This document shows, in pieces, positions 1 through 10,510 of a stretch of DNA of 64,000 nt (position 1 is the stretch's first letter; every line of letters starts with the position of its first letter). The DNA lies in contig JAEVHH010000001.1 in NCBI GenBank assembly GCA_017607445.1, positions 7,750,001 to 7,814,000 of the forward strand, in the 5' to 3' direction. The stretch is from Histoplasma ohiense (Eukaryota; Ascomycota; Eurotiomycetes; Onygenales; Ajellomycetaceae). Made by a program: the position numbers and the translations under genes. The notes beneath the pieces are model-generated. The model was not told the DNA's origin. It saw nothing but the letters and a program-made list of their open reading frames with translations, and did no database searches.

Positions 1-565
1 AAGAGGGGATGAACACAGAGAATAAATGTATAGATTTCAGAGAGAGAAGAACAGAGACTTGCAGCACTGAATTTACTAGATAGAATCAATTAATTAATCA
101 GTATTCATTCACAGAAAACATTGAGATATTCATATTGCTTTTAATAGTTAACATACTGCAGCAGAATTATGATGGGTTGAAGAGAGAAGAAAGAAAGAAC
201 AAAGAAAAAGAAAAACATAAGTGAATGTTAAATTGAGAGATTGTATATGCAAATAATCTCTATAGCAACAAAGAAATATCTCATCTGCATTCAGTCATAA
301 TATAGCTTGCAGAGCAACTGCATGCATACAGCACACAATATCAACAAATAGCATAAAAATGCAAACAGTGTTGCTATGAGATATATAATTTTTCATAACA
401 TATAGATGTAGATTTTCTTTCTTCTTGAATTCTTTGATATATCTCTGTTCTTGCCATCACATTTCTGTGTGTATAGCAACTTATAAAAACAATATATTTT
501 TTTTCACTAGAAATCTTCATCATTACAATCAGAACATATTTCTCTCTCTCTCTTCTGCTGAAAAT

Positions 566-733
566 ATGTCTGTTCTTTCCTTCAAGAAACATTTGATGAC
601 TCTGCATACCACTAAGACACACAAGCACCACCATCATCTTGAGAAGAAAGAGAAAGAATCCTTCAAGTGTGGAGAGACTGATCACAAGACACATCATATT
701 GTCTTGAAAAAACTCTGCAATGAAGCAGATTGA
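566..733 (+). CDS. Unidentified short His/Lys-rich ORF
   Basis: A 55-codon reading frame from the ATG at 566, rich in His and Lys (a run of four His near residue 25) with two Cys near the C-terminus (CGETDHKTHH and KLCNEAD). It precedes the coiled-coil frame at 893 and could be an earlier exon of the same gene, but I see no convincing splice pair. I do not recognise it. It is AT-rich and CpG-free like its surroundings, so it may be a decayed fragment. Low confidence that it is a real coding exon. Confidence 0.22.
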   Translation: MSVLSFKKHLMTLHTTKTHKHHHHLEKKEKESFKCGETDHKTHHIVLKKLCNEAD

Positions 734-892
734 TAATGATTTTGGATAATACTTCTGCTGAAATTTGACTAATATTATGAAAGAAATAATGCTGATGACT
801 CAATATATGAGAAGTTGAAGAAGAAAGCAGTGGAGTTGCTGATGCAGCAGTGCTGAAACCAGAAGCACTCATGAGAATGATTTGAGATCAAG

Positions 893-1269
893 ATGAAAAG
901 AGAGAAAACTGAGAAGATAGCAGCTGTGAAAAAGCACTGTCAGAAGAAGATTGAAGATGTGCTTGTCTGCAAGACAAAGAAGCTCAAGCTGATAGATTAT
1001 ATTTTGAATATATTCATTGATAATATTTTTTGATAACAATTCTGTGGTCTAATTGATTAGCAGGCTTCTGAAGAGAATCATGGGATTGAGGCCTTGTTTA
1101 GATCTTGTATGTACTCAATGATTCAGAATATTGAGAAGACAGTGTTGCTTTCTAGATATACTAATTTGCTTACTACAGAGATAGAATCTGAGACAGCAGA
1201 TCAGAAGATGCAGAATTTTGAAGCTCAAGTGAATCTGATAAGAAGAGAGAAGAATTCTCTCTCATCTGA
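893..1269 (+). pseudogene. Coiled-coil protein fragment, split by LINE-1
   Basis: One frame from 893 gives a Lys/Glu-rich segment (KTEKIAAVKKHCQKKIEDVL), a likely intron around 1025-1062 ending TTAGCAG, then a second charged segment (NHGIEALFRSC, then a stretch ending AQVNLIRREK) running into LINE-1. The frame resumes after LINE-1 at 10324 (EKIAEKGFKMIIFSDE) and ends in low-complexity Lys/Glu codons. The 14-bp duplication TCTCTCTCATCTGA at 1256-1269 and 10324-10337 shows the two halves were once contiguous. I do not recognise the family; the only visible character is coiled-coil propensity. It could be a host gene or an ORF of an older repeat. Confidence 0.35.
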
Positions 1270-1292
1270 TTATTATTATTATTATTATTATT
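1270..1292 (-). repeat. (AAT)n 3' tail of LINE-1
   Basis: A run of ATT triplets on the plus strand, AAT on the element strand, forms the extreme 3' end directly next to the duplicated target. LINE-2 ends in the same triplet tail at about 25944-25964, so this is the family's 3' terminus and not a random microsatellite. Triplet tails instead of poly(A) are known for I and related LINE clades. Confidence 0.85.
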
Positions 1293-1685
1293 CTTCAATT
1301 ATAGATGTATACAGTCAGTGACTATGACATCTACCTGAAATACTTCAGGATTTTTCAAATCAAGAATATTCTAATATACAAAAACAATTTGACACATGCA
1401 TTAACAGAATTCCAGCCCAGAATCAAACAACTATTCAAACTATTCAATCCAAAAATAAAATCAAAAGAATGTCAATGGGTTAGCACAACTCAACTTCAAA
1501 ACAAAGGAAATAAATATTATAAAAGACAGCAGCTATTAAAAATCAACAGAAAAGAAAAAACATTTGCAATGACTATTATCAACAAATAATGAAGCAAACT
1601 GCTTGAAACAAATGAAAATTAACAATAAACAAAGTTAAAGAAAAGATCAAAATAAAATAAACAAAAACAACTGATCTAAATATCA

Positions 1686-2718
1686 TCAAGTGACACTATT
1701 CAAACAAGCTCTTGTAGCAACATTTGACTCATTTAAATATTCAATTAAGAACATATTTCCAGCTTTTGTATTGAATAACAAACTCAAATTTAACTGATTC
1801 AGTTGATACTTCTCTCTCAGTCTCAATCTTAGTTCTGAATACTTTGTACAAAGTAACAGAAGATGCTCTGGATTTTCATATAACTGACAATCTGAACATA
1901 GATCATTTAAATCATCTTTAAACTTTGCTAAATATGATTTGAAATATCCATGTCCAAGCTTTAGCTGCATTATTGTAGCAAAAAGTTTCTTCTTACACTT
2001 TATTGAGCAAGTCTTCCACTTTGGCTTAGTTTCAAATCTGGAATAATGCACACTTTTTCTTTGCATGAACCAGACATCTTGCCACTTTTGTAAACATAAT
2101 TCTCTTATTCTTCTTTTAATAAAAGACCATGTTACAATTCTTTGACAGCAGACTTCTAACTCAGTGGCTCTTTTTGCAGCTTTATCAGCCATTTCATTGC
2201 CATATATACCCATGTGAGCAGGCACCCAGTGAAGATGAATAGAACAATTGAGTGAGATTTTTCTTTGAATATTTTGAAGACTTTTCAAAATCAGCTCTAG
2301 CATTGACTGTTCACTGCTGATTTTATTACTTTGAAGTCTTTTAAGCTCTGCTTGACTATCAGAGAATATTCAAATATGCTCAAATCTTTTCCATTGTTCA
2401 ATCTTCATTTCAATCAATTTGAAAGCTCTTGAAATTGTAAATAATTCAGCATTAAAAACTTCTGACTCTTTTCCAATTTGCCAAGAATCAAGAATATAGT
2501 TTTTATCATTTTCTGAATATGCTATTCCAGCTCCAAGATTGCCTGTTTTCTCACATTTTGAGCCATCAGTGTATATAAGAATTGCTTTATTTTTCACTTG
2601 TTTCAAAAGCTTTAAATGTTCTTGAGTCTGATCTTCTTTTGAAAGTTGACTAATGTTTAAATCAACAAGATTATCAAGACTTTTCTTCCAAGAAGAGAGA
2701 TTTTCAATAGCTACTCTC
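1686..2718 (-). pseudogene. LINE-1 ORF2 C-terminus: RNase H and CCHC-like end
   Basis: Reads as a type I RNase H: first Asp in IYTDGSKCE, Glu in VFNAELFT, and HWVPAHMGIYGNEMADKAA with the final catalytic Asp, followed by a C-terminal CSDCQLYENPEHLLLLC zinc-like motif. RNase H degrades the RNA template during LINE replication; a terminal RNase H after RT is characteristic of Tad1-type fungal LINEs. A TGA breaks the frame just before FSDSQ at about 2370, and LINE-2 has a TGA at the same codon. The upstream part is interrupted at 2719-2723 by A1. Arg is coded only by AGA/AGG and CpG is essentially absent. Confidence 0.88.
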
Positions 2719-2723
2719 TCTAC

Positions 2724-3257
2724 TGTAACGGGTGTACTTCGATTAACGATTTGGTACTATCCTAATTACAGATTACGAATTGATTAAGGAAAGAAAGAGA
2801 AAAGAAATCAGAAGAAAAGGTCGTACAAAGAGGGTTCTTATAGAGGAAAGTTCAGAGTGAAAGAATATCAGAAGCCACTCCACAGTGGAGTGTGGAGTGG
2901 AAGAACATTAAGGAGTATGTGTAAGAATTGTTAGAAGCTATACAAGTGTGGAATGTGGGGCAGAGGAATCATTAAGAGCTACATGGAAGAATTGTTAGAG
3001 ACTATGTGAGTGCAGAACACAGAGCAGAAGAACATAAGAAGCTACACAGAAGAATTATTAGAGACTACATAAGTGCAGAGCACAGAGTGGAAGAATGTTA
3101 AGAGCTACATGAAAGAATCATTAGAAACTACACAAGTGTGGAGTACAGAGTGAAAGAACATTGAGGATTATGTGAGATCACAACAGTCAGAAACAAGCAG
3201 ATGCAGAAGAGAAGTTGATTGCATAAGTTGATTACTAATGAGTGCTAATCTGTCACA
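2724..3257 (-). repeat. A1 3' LTR (left), 534 bp
   Basis: Starts TGTAACGGG and ends CTGTCACA. Contains a TATA-like CTATAAGAA on the minus strand near 2838-2846, the self-priming complement at 2773-2785, and tandem 63-bp units across about 2895-3165. Its outer end (2724-2785) keeps several CpG while its inner end (3167-3257) has lost nearly all of them, the reverse of the partner LTR. Confidence 0.93.
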
Positions 3258-6200
3258 TTATCCCTCCCTATCAGAGTGAGTGAGAACTCATAGATGTTGA
3301 GGGTGGTGGTGTTCTTCAAGGCAGACACAGATTCCCAGGTTGGATGATTGTATTCTACTCATTTGATGAGGTATTCACAGTGGCAGCAGTTGGTTCTATT
3401 GTCAAGAATTGCTTCAATTTCCCACTCAAGTTCATTGTCTTCTTCTATGATGATGGGTGGCTGTCAATTGAAGATTCTCTGTGAGAGGAATGGATTCTCA
3501 GCTGTGGGTTGGAGCAGGTTTGTATGAAAGATGTTGTGAATATCAGATAGAGTGTTGAGTTGATAATTGTGTGTGCCTAGCACTTTCTTCACTGTATACT
3601 TGATGTGATGATAATCTAGCATACACAAGGGGTGATCTGTTCTTATGTTTTTGAGATTCAGTCAGACTTTGTCTTCTACATGATATCAGATCACAGAACT
3701 TCTTCTGATGTTTACTTGATTCTCATAATCTTACTGAGTGCTGATCATTGAAGCTTCTGCTCATTCACAGACTTTCTTCAGCTTGCTCATGATGTTCTCT
3801 GCCATCTGTATGGAGCTGTGGGTGTACATGGTTTCTCAGAGAGTCTCAGAGAAGTCCAGAACCTCTAAGTTGTATCTGTGTAGAAGAAAGAATAAGCTTA
3901 CATCTGTTGTAGTGGAATCTCAACTGTTAATTGCAATCTCAGTGTGTGGCAGCAGGTTGCTTCAGTTGTCTTGTGTGTAATTGCAGAACTTACAGAGGAT
4001 GTTCTTTATCATTTGTATCATTTTCTTGATAGCTTCATCAGTCTCTGAGTGGTACATCATTGATAATTTTTGTTCAATTCTTAATAATTGGCATACACAG
4101 GCTCAGAGTGTGCTGATGAATTGACTGTCTCTATCTGATACAATGAATGAAGGCAGACTGTGTATACAATAGAACAGGCTTCTGATGAAGGCATCTGCAA
4201 CTACTTCAATGTCCATCTTGTCACAGAGCTGTAGTATTACACTCTTACTGAGTCAATTGACAATGACTAGAATGTTCATAGAATCTCTGCTTTCAGATAA
4301 GAAAACTGCAAAATTGATAGCTATATCACATCAAGTTCAGTTGGGAACAGATAGAGGCTTCAGCATCTCTTTTTGATGTTCATATCATGCTGTCACTGAG
4401 CTGCAGCAATCACAGTTGTGTATGAACTGATGTATGTCTTTTGATATATCTGGTCAGTAGAATTCTTGAGTGATGATGTTGTACATGATTTTGTGTTCTG
4501 AGTGCTCAGTCATTGATGAGTCATGAATTTCTTGCATGATTCATGTTCATAGAGGTTCTGAATTGGGGATCCATTGTCTATCTCAAAAGCATAAGCAGTT
4601 GTCATCATTGATTGAACATGCTGAGATATCTGTTCTTGAATATACACTTGTGGGGAATCAAGGTGCTCTGTTTCATACAGCTTCAGTGACTTGTTGTCAG
4701 AATTCATCTGCTTCTGCTGCTAGCTTCCATTGTTCTTCAAGTGAGGGTTCTTGAGCTCAGAACTGATTGATATGTATACAGGGTTCATCTGATTGCATAG
4801 AACTTTCTATAATTGCAGAGTTGATTAATCAATGCTCTCAGTGTTTCCATCTGTTGTTCAAGTCATCAGATGGCATATCTTGTTCTCAGCAGAACAGAGC
4901 ATCTGCAAGGATGTTCTCTACTTCAGATTGATAATGAATTGTGAATGAAAAATGGCTAAGGAACAATGATCAACACATATATCTTTCAGTGAGCTTATGA
5001 GTGGTTGTGAAGTACTCTAAGTTCTTATGATCAGTAACAATCTCAAACTTTTCAACACTCATAAGTTCAGACTCTCATTCTTCAAAGCATTGTATGATCA
5101 CTAGAAGCTTCTTGTCATAGATCTTGTAGTTGCATTCAGCAGGTGACATCTTTTTTAAAGTGAAGACACAGAATCATAGAACATCTTTGTTATCATATTG
5201 CATCAGTGCCCCATCTACTATGTAATCTGAGATGTCCATTTCAAGAATCATATGCTTATTCAGATTGAATGATTGCAGCATTGAGATGCTTGTGAACATA
5301 CACTTCAGCTTTTTGAATACTGCATCTGCTTTGTCAATTCATTGAAACATAGTGTCTTTCTGGGTCAGGTTCATCAGTGGTTGTATGATATTGGAGAAGT
5401 CTTTGATAAATCTTCAGTAGAAGTTGGCAAATTCTAGAAAGCTTCTAGTCTCTTTTACTGAGACTGATGCCTCTCAGTTGAGGATTGCTTCCACCTTCTT
5501 AGAATTCATGTGTACACCTTTTTCAGCTTCGATGATGAATTCTAGATAGGTTGTAGACTTGATCTCAAAGTCACATTTGTCAATGTCCACTTGCAGTCCA
5601 GCTTTTTGTAGGCAGTCAAGCACTTGTCATATATGCTTGCAGTGCTCAGTGAGCAGTTCATTGATGAAGATCAGAATATCATTCATATACACTGAGATGA
5701 TCTCATCAAGCAGATCTTGTAGAGCTCAGTTAATGTATTTCTGAAATGTGCTCAAGGCATTCACTAATCCAAAGGGGGTCACTGTCCATTTGTATAATTC
5801 ATAATGTGTATGAAAAGCGGTTAGCCATTCATCACCTTCATTAATCCTTATCTTATAGAAGGCTGCAGAGATGTCAAGCTTTGTAAATCATTTTGCTTTT
5901 TCTACTTGTTTGAGTGTTTTGTTGATGAGTGGGAGAGAATATCAGTCCTTCTGTGTAATCTTGTTGAGTTCTTGATAGTCAATGCAGAATCATAAGCCTT
6001 CTTCTGATTTCTTCACAAACAGTACAGATGCTGCAGTGGATGAGTTGCTAACATGAATGAAGTCTTTGTTCAATAGTTCATTGAGCATTTTTTGTAGGAC
6101 AAGAAGCTTGTCACACAACATGCTGTAGAGAGGATCTCAGAGTGGTTGTGAGTTCTTATCATTCTTCTTGATGAGCTCAATTGTATGATCTATGCTGGGT

Positions 6201-6817
6201 TCTCAGTGAGGAGGAAGCTTTTCAGCTTCTTTTTCATTGAACACATCTGTGAAGTCTTTGTATGATTCAGATAGTTTCTTGTGTGATTTCTTGAGATCTT
6301 TGAATTCTAGCTTTTCTAACACTTTTTTGATATTCATCATGCTAGCAGTGAACACTTGAATGTTCTTCTTCTCATGCATTTGGTGGGTTAGTAGTTTGTA
6401 TGCTTCCACTGATATCTGAGTGAGATCAGCAGTTCTATCAACATTCTTCTTGTAAACACAGTTGCCTTCTGGGAAAATAAGACAGTGGTTGTGTGTGTTC
6501 AACAAGGTTCCAAATTCTGTGAGTCATGATAGACTGAGCATTAGATTGTACTTGAGATCTTGTATTTTGTATGTGTATACATTCTTTTTCTTGTGTCCTT
6601 CTATGTTGACATTAAATCTTACCATGTTGTAGAAGGTGGATTCTCTGAGGCTGTCAAATCCACTGAGTTTATGCAGTTTGAAAAAGAGAATACACTGAAG
6701 CTTATGCTTCTTGACCAGCTGGATGTCTATAAGGGTGTAGTGAAGGAAACCACTGTCTATCATTGCTTGTACATTGACTAAGCTATTTACAATGACAGAG
6801 ATCATGATTGCATTCAT
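3258..6817 (-). pseudogene. A1 pol: protease, RT, RNase H, integrase, chromodomain
   Basis: Read on the minus strand. Aspartic protease at 6817-6524 with AMIDSGFLHYTLID carrying the DSG triad. RT begins after the FTDVFNEKEAEKLPPH linker (about 6200), typical of fungal gypsy pol. The catalytic box near 5660-5700 reads YMNDILIF, where the family has YxDD; the first Asp is replaced by Asn. The C-terminus at about 3260-3450 is a chromodomain (EWEIEAILDN, then EYLIK, then PTWESVSALKN), known to guide integration to chromatin. TGA codons replace Trp or Arg throughout, so it cannot be translated intact. Pol runs almost to the polypurine tract, leaving no room for an extra gene. Confidence 0.85.
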
Positions 6818-6849
6818 TTGTATCTTCTGCTTGAATCTTCAGCTAGCTT

Positions 6850-7890
6850 TCTGCTTCTTGAGCTCTTGTCTGTATTTTAGAGTGAGAGCTCATCTTTTCC
6901 CTGTTCTTGCCTATCCATGGGTGACACAGCATTTACACATGTGGGGGGTTTACTTGAAGCAATTGCATTCAGACATTGATTCACAAAGTGCTCTGACTTG
7001 TTGCAGTATATGCAGACTTCTCTGACAATTCAGTCAGTGATGTCCTTCTCTGAGATGTTGGGGACCCTCAGATGACTTGCATTTACATGTGGAATTCAGT
7101 TCATTGATTCTGATTTGAAGGTGAGGGGTGCTGCAGAGCAGTTCAGAGCATACATATTTGTTCAATGAAATTCTCTGTGATTTTGAAGCACACAGAACTG
7201 AGACAGGTCATTGTTCAACAGACAAAGATCAGTGCAGAATTCACTGTATATTGAGAGCTTCAGACATTCTACACTTTGATTATGCAATTGAAAATTCAAG
7301 TTCTTGAACAACATGTTGATCTTGACAGCATCATCTCAGTCTTGCTCATCTGCTTCTAGAAGCTTGCAATTGAATTCAGAAAGATAAGTTGTCAACACAA
7401 CATTCATCTGACAAGTTCAATTAAACCAGTCTAATGTCTTGGCTTGAAGTGTAGAATTGAGGAAGAGAGAGTTGAGTTGTCAGAAGACTAGCTCTGATGT
7501 ACACTGATGATTCTGACAATGACTCATCCAGGGTTGGAATTTTGCTAATGTGTCGCCATTCAATCTGCTATGAATATCCCACACTTGATTGGATAGCGAG
7601 TCTATTGCTCATCCATCAATGTTCAATTTGGCATTCACTTTTGACTTCCATGCAAGGTAGAGCACTAGGTCTTTCTTGTATTTGTCAAGAATTGAGAGCT
7701 TCTCTCTTGAGGGCTTTTTGTGAGGCACAGATGTAGAAGGAACAGTGAATGCAGAAGTGCTCATCTCAGCAAGTCATCATTGCAATTCAGTCATCTGTAG
7801 CATCTGCTGCTGAAGAATGCTTTGTAGATCTAAGTTATCATCCACTGTGTTCAGATGCAGTGGGTGTTTGTAGGATTGCTCATAGTTCAT
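6850..7890 (-). pseudogene. A1 gag with CCHC knuckle
   Basis: Begins at the minus-strand ATG at 7890 (MNYEQ) and ends in a retroviral-type zinc knuckle CIYCNKSEHFVNQC near 6970-7012. Gag is the nucleocapsid/structural protein. The centre matches the A4 gag (SHCQNHQC...NSLFLNSTLQAK), fixing the frame. Several TGA and TAG codons interrupt it, mostly at Trp, Arg or Gln positions. Confidence 0.75.
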
Positions 7891-8243
7891 TTCAATATCT
7901 AAGAACATATAATAATAAAAAAAAGAAAAGGAATACTCAGTTCTCTCACAGACACTATTTGCAGTGTTGCAGTGCTAAGCTTGGTCAAGCTTCTTTGTGA
8001 ATGCTATTTGCAGTGTTACAGTTTGTAGGCACTCAGGCCTCATAGAACACAGTTGATTGTGTTTCAGACACTTAGACATGACAGTCTATATAACTAACAA
8101 TAAGAACACTCAGACCCACAAGGGATCTCTTATAACAACTAGACACTCAGGCCTGTAAACAATGCACTCAGGCATAAGAACTGATAACAATGCACTCAAG
8201 CATAAGAACTAATAACAAGGCACTTGGGTCTTAAACACAGAAG

Positions 8244-8256
8244 AATCAATTTGTAA
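8244..8256 (-). other. A1 primer-binding site, candidate self-priming
   Basis: The 13 bases directly inside the 5' LTR (plus strand AATCAATTTGTAA) are the exact reverse complement of 8306-8318 in the same LTR. There is no TGG start as expected for a tRNA 3' CCA primer. The same pair is found in A3 (32427-32439, decayed in the LTR) and A4 (58438-58450). This matches the Tf1 model, in which the 5' end of the mRNA folds back and primes. Confidence 0.7.
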
Positions 8257-8790
8257 TGTAACAGGCATACTTCAATTAACAATTTGATACTATTCTAATT
8301 ACAGATTACAAATTGATTAAGGAAAGAAAGAGAAAAGAAATCAGAAGAAAAGGTCATACAAAGAGGGTTCTTATAGAGGAAAGTTCAGAACAGAAGAATA
8401 TCAGAAGCTGCTCCACAGTGGAGTGTGGAGTAGAAGAACATTAAGAAGTATATGTAAGAATCATTAGAAGCTATACAAGTGTGGAATGTGGGATGAAGGA
8501 ATCATTAAGAGCTACACAGAAGAATTGTTAGAGACTATATGAGCATGGAACACAGAGCAGAAGAATGTAAGAAGCTACACAGAAGAATTGTTAGAGACTA
8601 CATGAGTGCAGAGCACAGAGCAGAAGAACATTAAGAGCTATGCAGAAGAATTGTTAGAAACTATGCAAGTGCAGAGCACAGAGCGGAAGAACATTGAGGA
8701 TTATGCGAGGTCACAATGGCCAGGAATGAGCGGGTGCAGAAGGGGAGTTGGTTGCGTAAGTTGATTACTAACGGGTGCTAACCCGTCACA
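8257..8790 (-). repeat. A1 5' LTR (right), 534 bp
   Basis: Same length as its partner. Its inner end (8257-8326) has lost CpG, while its outer end (8700-8790) keeps CpG and GG runs (GCGGGTG, AGGGGAG, ACGGGTG, ACCCGTCACA). About two dozen differences from the left LTR are visible at the two ends, all C/T or G/A and all at CpG, CpC or GpG. Confidence 0.92.
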
Positions 8791-8795
8791 TCTAC

Positions 8796-10323
8796 ATTTA
8801 AACTAGAGAAACAGTTCTTAATCATTGAGCAAATTCTAAATAACTGAGATGGTATCCTTCTTCTTTGTAAAGAACTTGAATTTTCAGATAAATCAGTCTC
8901 ATTCCAATCAAGATAAAGTTCCCAATCTAATTCTAATCCATTTGACTCATTTGGAAAAGAACTTGAAACTCTCTTTCTAATAGAATGATGTGAATATAGC
9001 TTCATAATTCTGAGAGCATAATTCATACAGATTTTATCAAATCTCACTTGTGGTGGAGAAATAGAGGCTTCAATTTCCATAGCTTTAATTGAAGTAGTTT
9101 TGAATACTTCTAGAATCTTTCTTAAAGCTGAGTTTTGAAGTTTTTGAAACCTTTCTATAAAGTGTTTTTGACCTCTCCACCACACTTGAACTGCATAATC
9201 TGAAACAGAGGTCACACAGGCAATATATAATTGTCTCATTGCTTGAAATGTCAGACCTCTTTCAGTATTTGAAAGTCTCAATATACTGTTTAAAATTCTT
9301 TCAGCATTTGCAGTTTTTATTTGCACATGAGATTTAAAATTCAATTGAGAATCTAACCAGACACCAAGCCATCTAACTGAGTTTTTAGGTTTAATTGAAT
9401 GACTTAAAAGCTTAACTTCAGTATCTTTTTCTCTGAAATTTGGATAAAAATGAATTAATTCAGTTTTGTCCATATCAAAAACAATGTTTTTTGATTTTGC
9501 TTTTTCAATCATTTCAGTTGCTGCTTGCTCAATCAAATTGCAGTTATTCACAATTGATTCTGAGCTTACAACTAGGCCTAAATCATCCACATAGCTTGGA
9601 GTTCTCACCATAATTGCCATTTGTCTATCAATAAATAGAAACTTGATAAATATAGCAAACAAAATGGGTGAGACTGGGGAACCCCTGAGGAACTCCTATC
9701 TCAATATCTGTTATATCTTGTCTCATTCCATCAAAAAGCAACTGAATAGTTCTTTTTGACATGAAACAGATAACCCATTTAATGAGAGACTTTGGCATTC
9801 TCAGTTCTATCAAAGTATTGATCATTTGAGAAAGTGAAACACAATCAAATGCACCTTTTATATCAATAAACATTGCAGTTGTAACCATTTTTTCATTCTT
9901 TGCAAGTTGAATATCATGAACTACAGAGAGAACTGCATCAATTGCTGAGTTTTGCTTTCTACTTCCCATCTAATCATCATATAATAGATCAGTAGTAGCA
10001 GATAGAAAAGACAATCTAGTTGCAATTATCTTTTCCAGAATTTTTCCCAGGCAATTCAGCAGAGATATCACTCTATAAGATTTAGGAATAGTTGGTTTTC
10101 TATTGGGTTTTGAAAGAATAACTCCAACAGCATGCCTCCAGCACTTAGAGTAATACCCATATTTCAAAAGATTTGAGAACAATTCAAAGAGCTCATCTTT
10201 TAGTACTGAATAAAGCTCTTGAATTATTAAATGATTTATAGTATCAGCTTCTGCTGCTGTGACCTTTGAAGATGAAAAAATAGCTGTCTTTAATTCATCT
10301 TCAGTTAAGTCAGATCATTCCCA
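8796..10323 (-). pseudogene. LINE-1 ORF2 reverse transcriptase
   Basis: Minus-strand RT: SKPNRKPTIPKSYRVISLLN, GSRKQNSAIDAV, TTAMFIDIKGAFDCVSLSQM (first catalytic Asp), then RTPSYVDDLGLVVSS (second Asp pair). A frameshift near 9660-9680 falls in the PQG box (reads GVPQGFP, then shifts). The thumb and connection region continues to 8796, where A1 begins; this part has WLGVWLDSQ, with Trp where LINE-2 has TGA. The N-terminus is missing through 5' truncation. Confidence 0.88.
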
Positions 10324-10337
10324 TCTCTCTCATCTGA

Positions 10338-10510
10338 GAAGATAGCTGAGAAGGGTTTTAAGATGATCATTTTCTCAGATGAGAAGAAGAAGAAGAGAGA
10401 GAAGAAGAAAAAGAAGAATTGAATTGTGAAGAATGAAGAGAAAGAAGAAGAGAAGAAGAAGAAGAAAATGAAAGAAGAAGAGTAGAAAAGAAAATGATCT
10501 AAGAAAAAAA
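10338..10510. repeat. GA-rich low-complexity tract
   Basis: Dense GAAGAA/AGAGAA repeats following the second half of the LINE-split coiled-coil frame. It may code Lys/Glu repeats of that protein, or be a simple purine tract. Stops occur, so no confident ORF. Confidence 0.6.

Larger units (their letters stand above)
2724..8790 (-). mobile_element. A1: full-length family A chromovirus inserted in LINE-1
   Basis: A complete Ty3/gypsy structure: two 534-bp LTRs (2724-3257 and 8257-8790), a 5-bp TSD TCTAC (2719-2723 and 8791-8795), a polypurine tract complementary to TTATCCCTCCC just inside the left LTR, and minus-strand gag, protease, RT, RNase H, integrase and chromodomain. LTR ends are TG...CA with a short inverted repeat (TGTAACGGG/CCCGTCACA). 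Coding capacity is destroyed by many TGA codons. The right LTR is the 5' LTR because all coding is on the minus strand. Confidence 0.93.
1270..10323 (-). mobile_element. LINE-1: 5'-truncated Tad1-type LINE, split by A1
   Basis: A non-LTR retrotransposon on the minus strand, about 3.0 kb once the nested A1 element (2724-8790 plus one TSD copy) is removed. It keeps the 3' microsatellite tail, 3' UTR, C-terminal zinc motif, RNase H and most of the reverse transcriptase. It lacks ORF1, the endonuclease and the RT N-terminus, as expected from incomplete reverse transcription. Flanks carry a 14-bp duplication (1256-1269 and 10324-10337), typical of target-primed integration. Protein sequence is close to LINE-2 (18447-25964), so they are one family. 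Confidence 0.9.

Noticed and set aside
6560..6781. Plus-strand 73-codon ORF recurring at 6560, 16292, 30849 and 56739
   Set aside because: It is the reverse strand of the family A protease; recurrence follows from copy number, and the minus strand carries the DSG motif.
10338..10510. Polypurine tract of another LTR element
   Set aside because: Too long and irregular (over 150 bp), not followed by TG...CA LTR structure, and continuous with the split coiled-coil frame.
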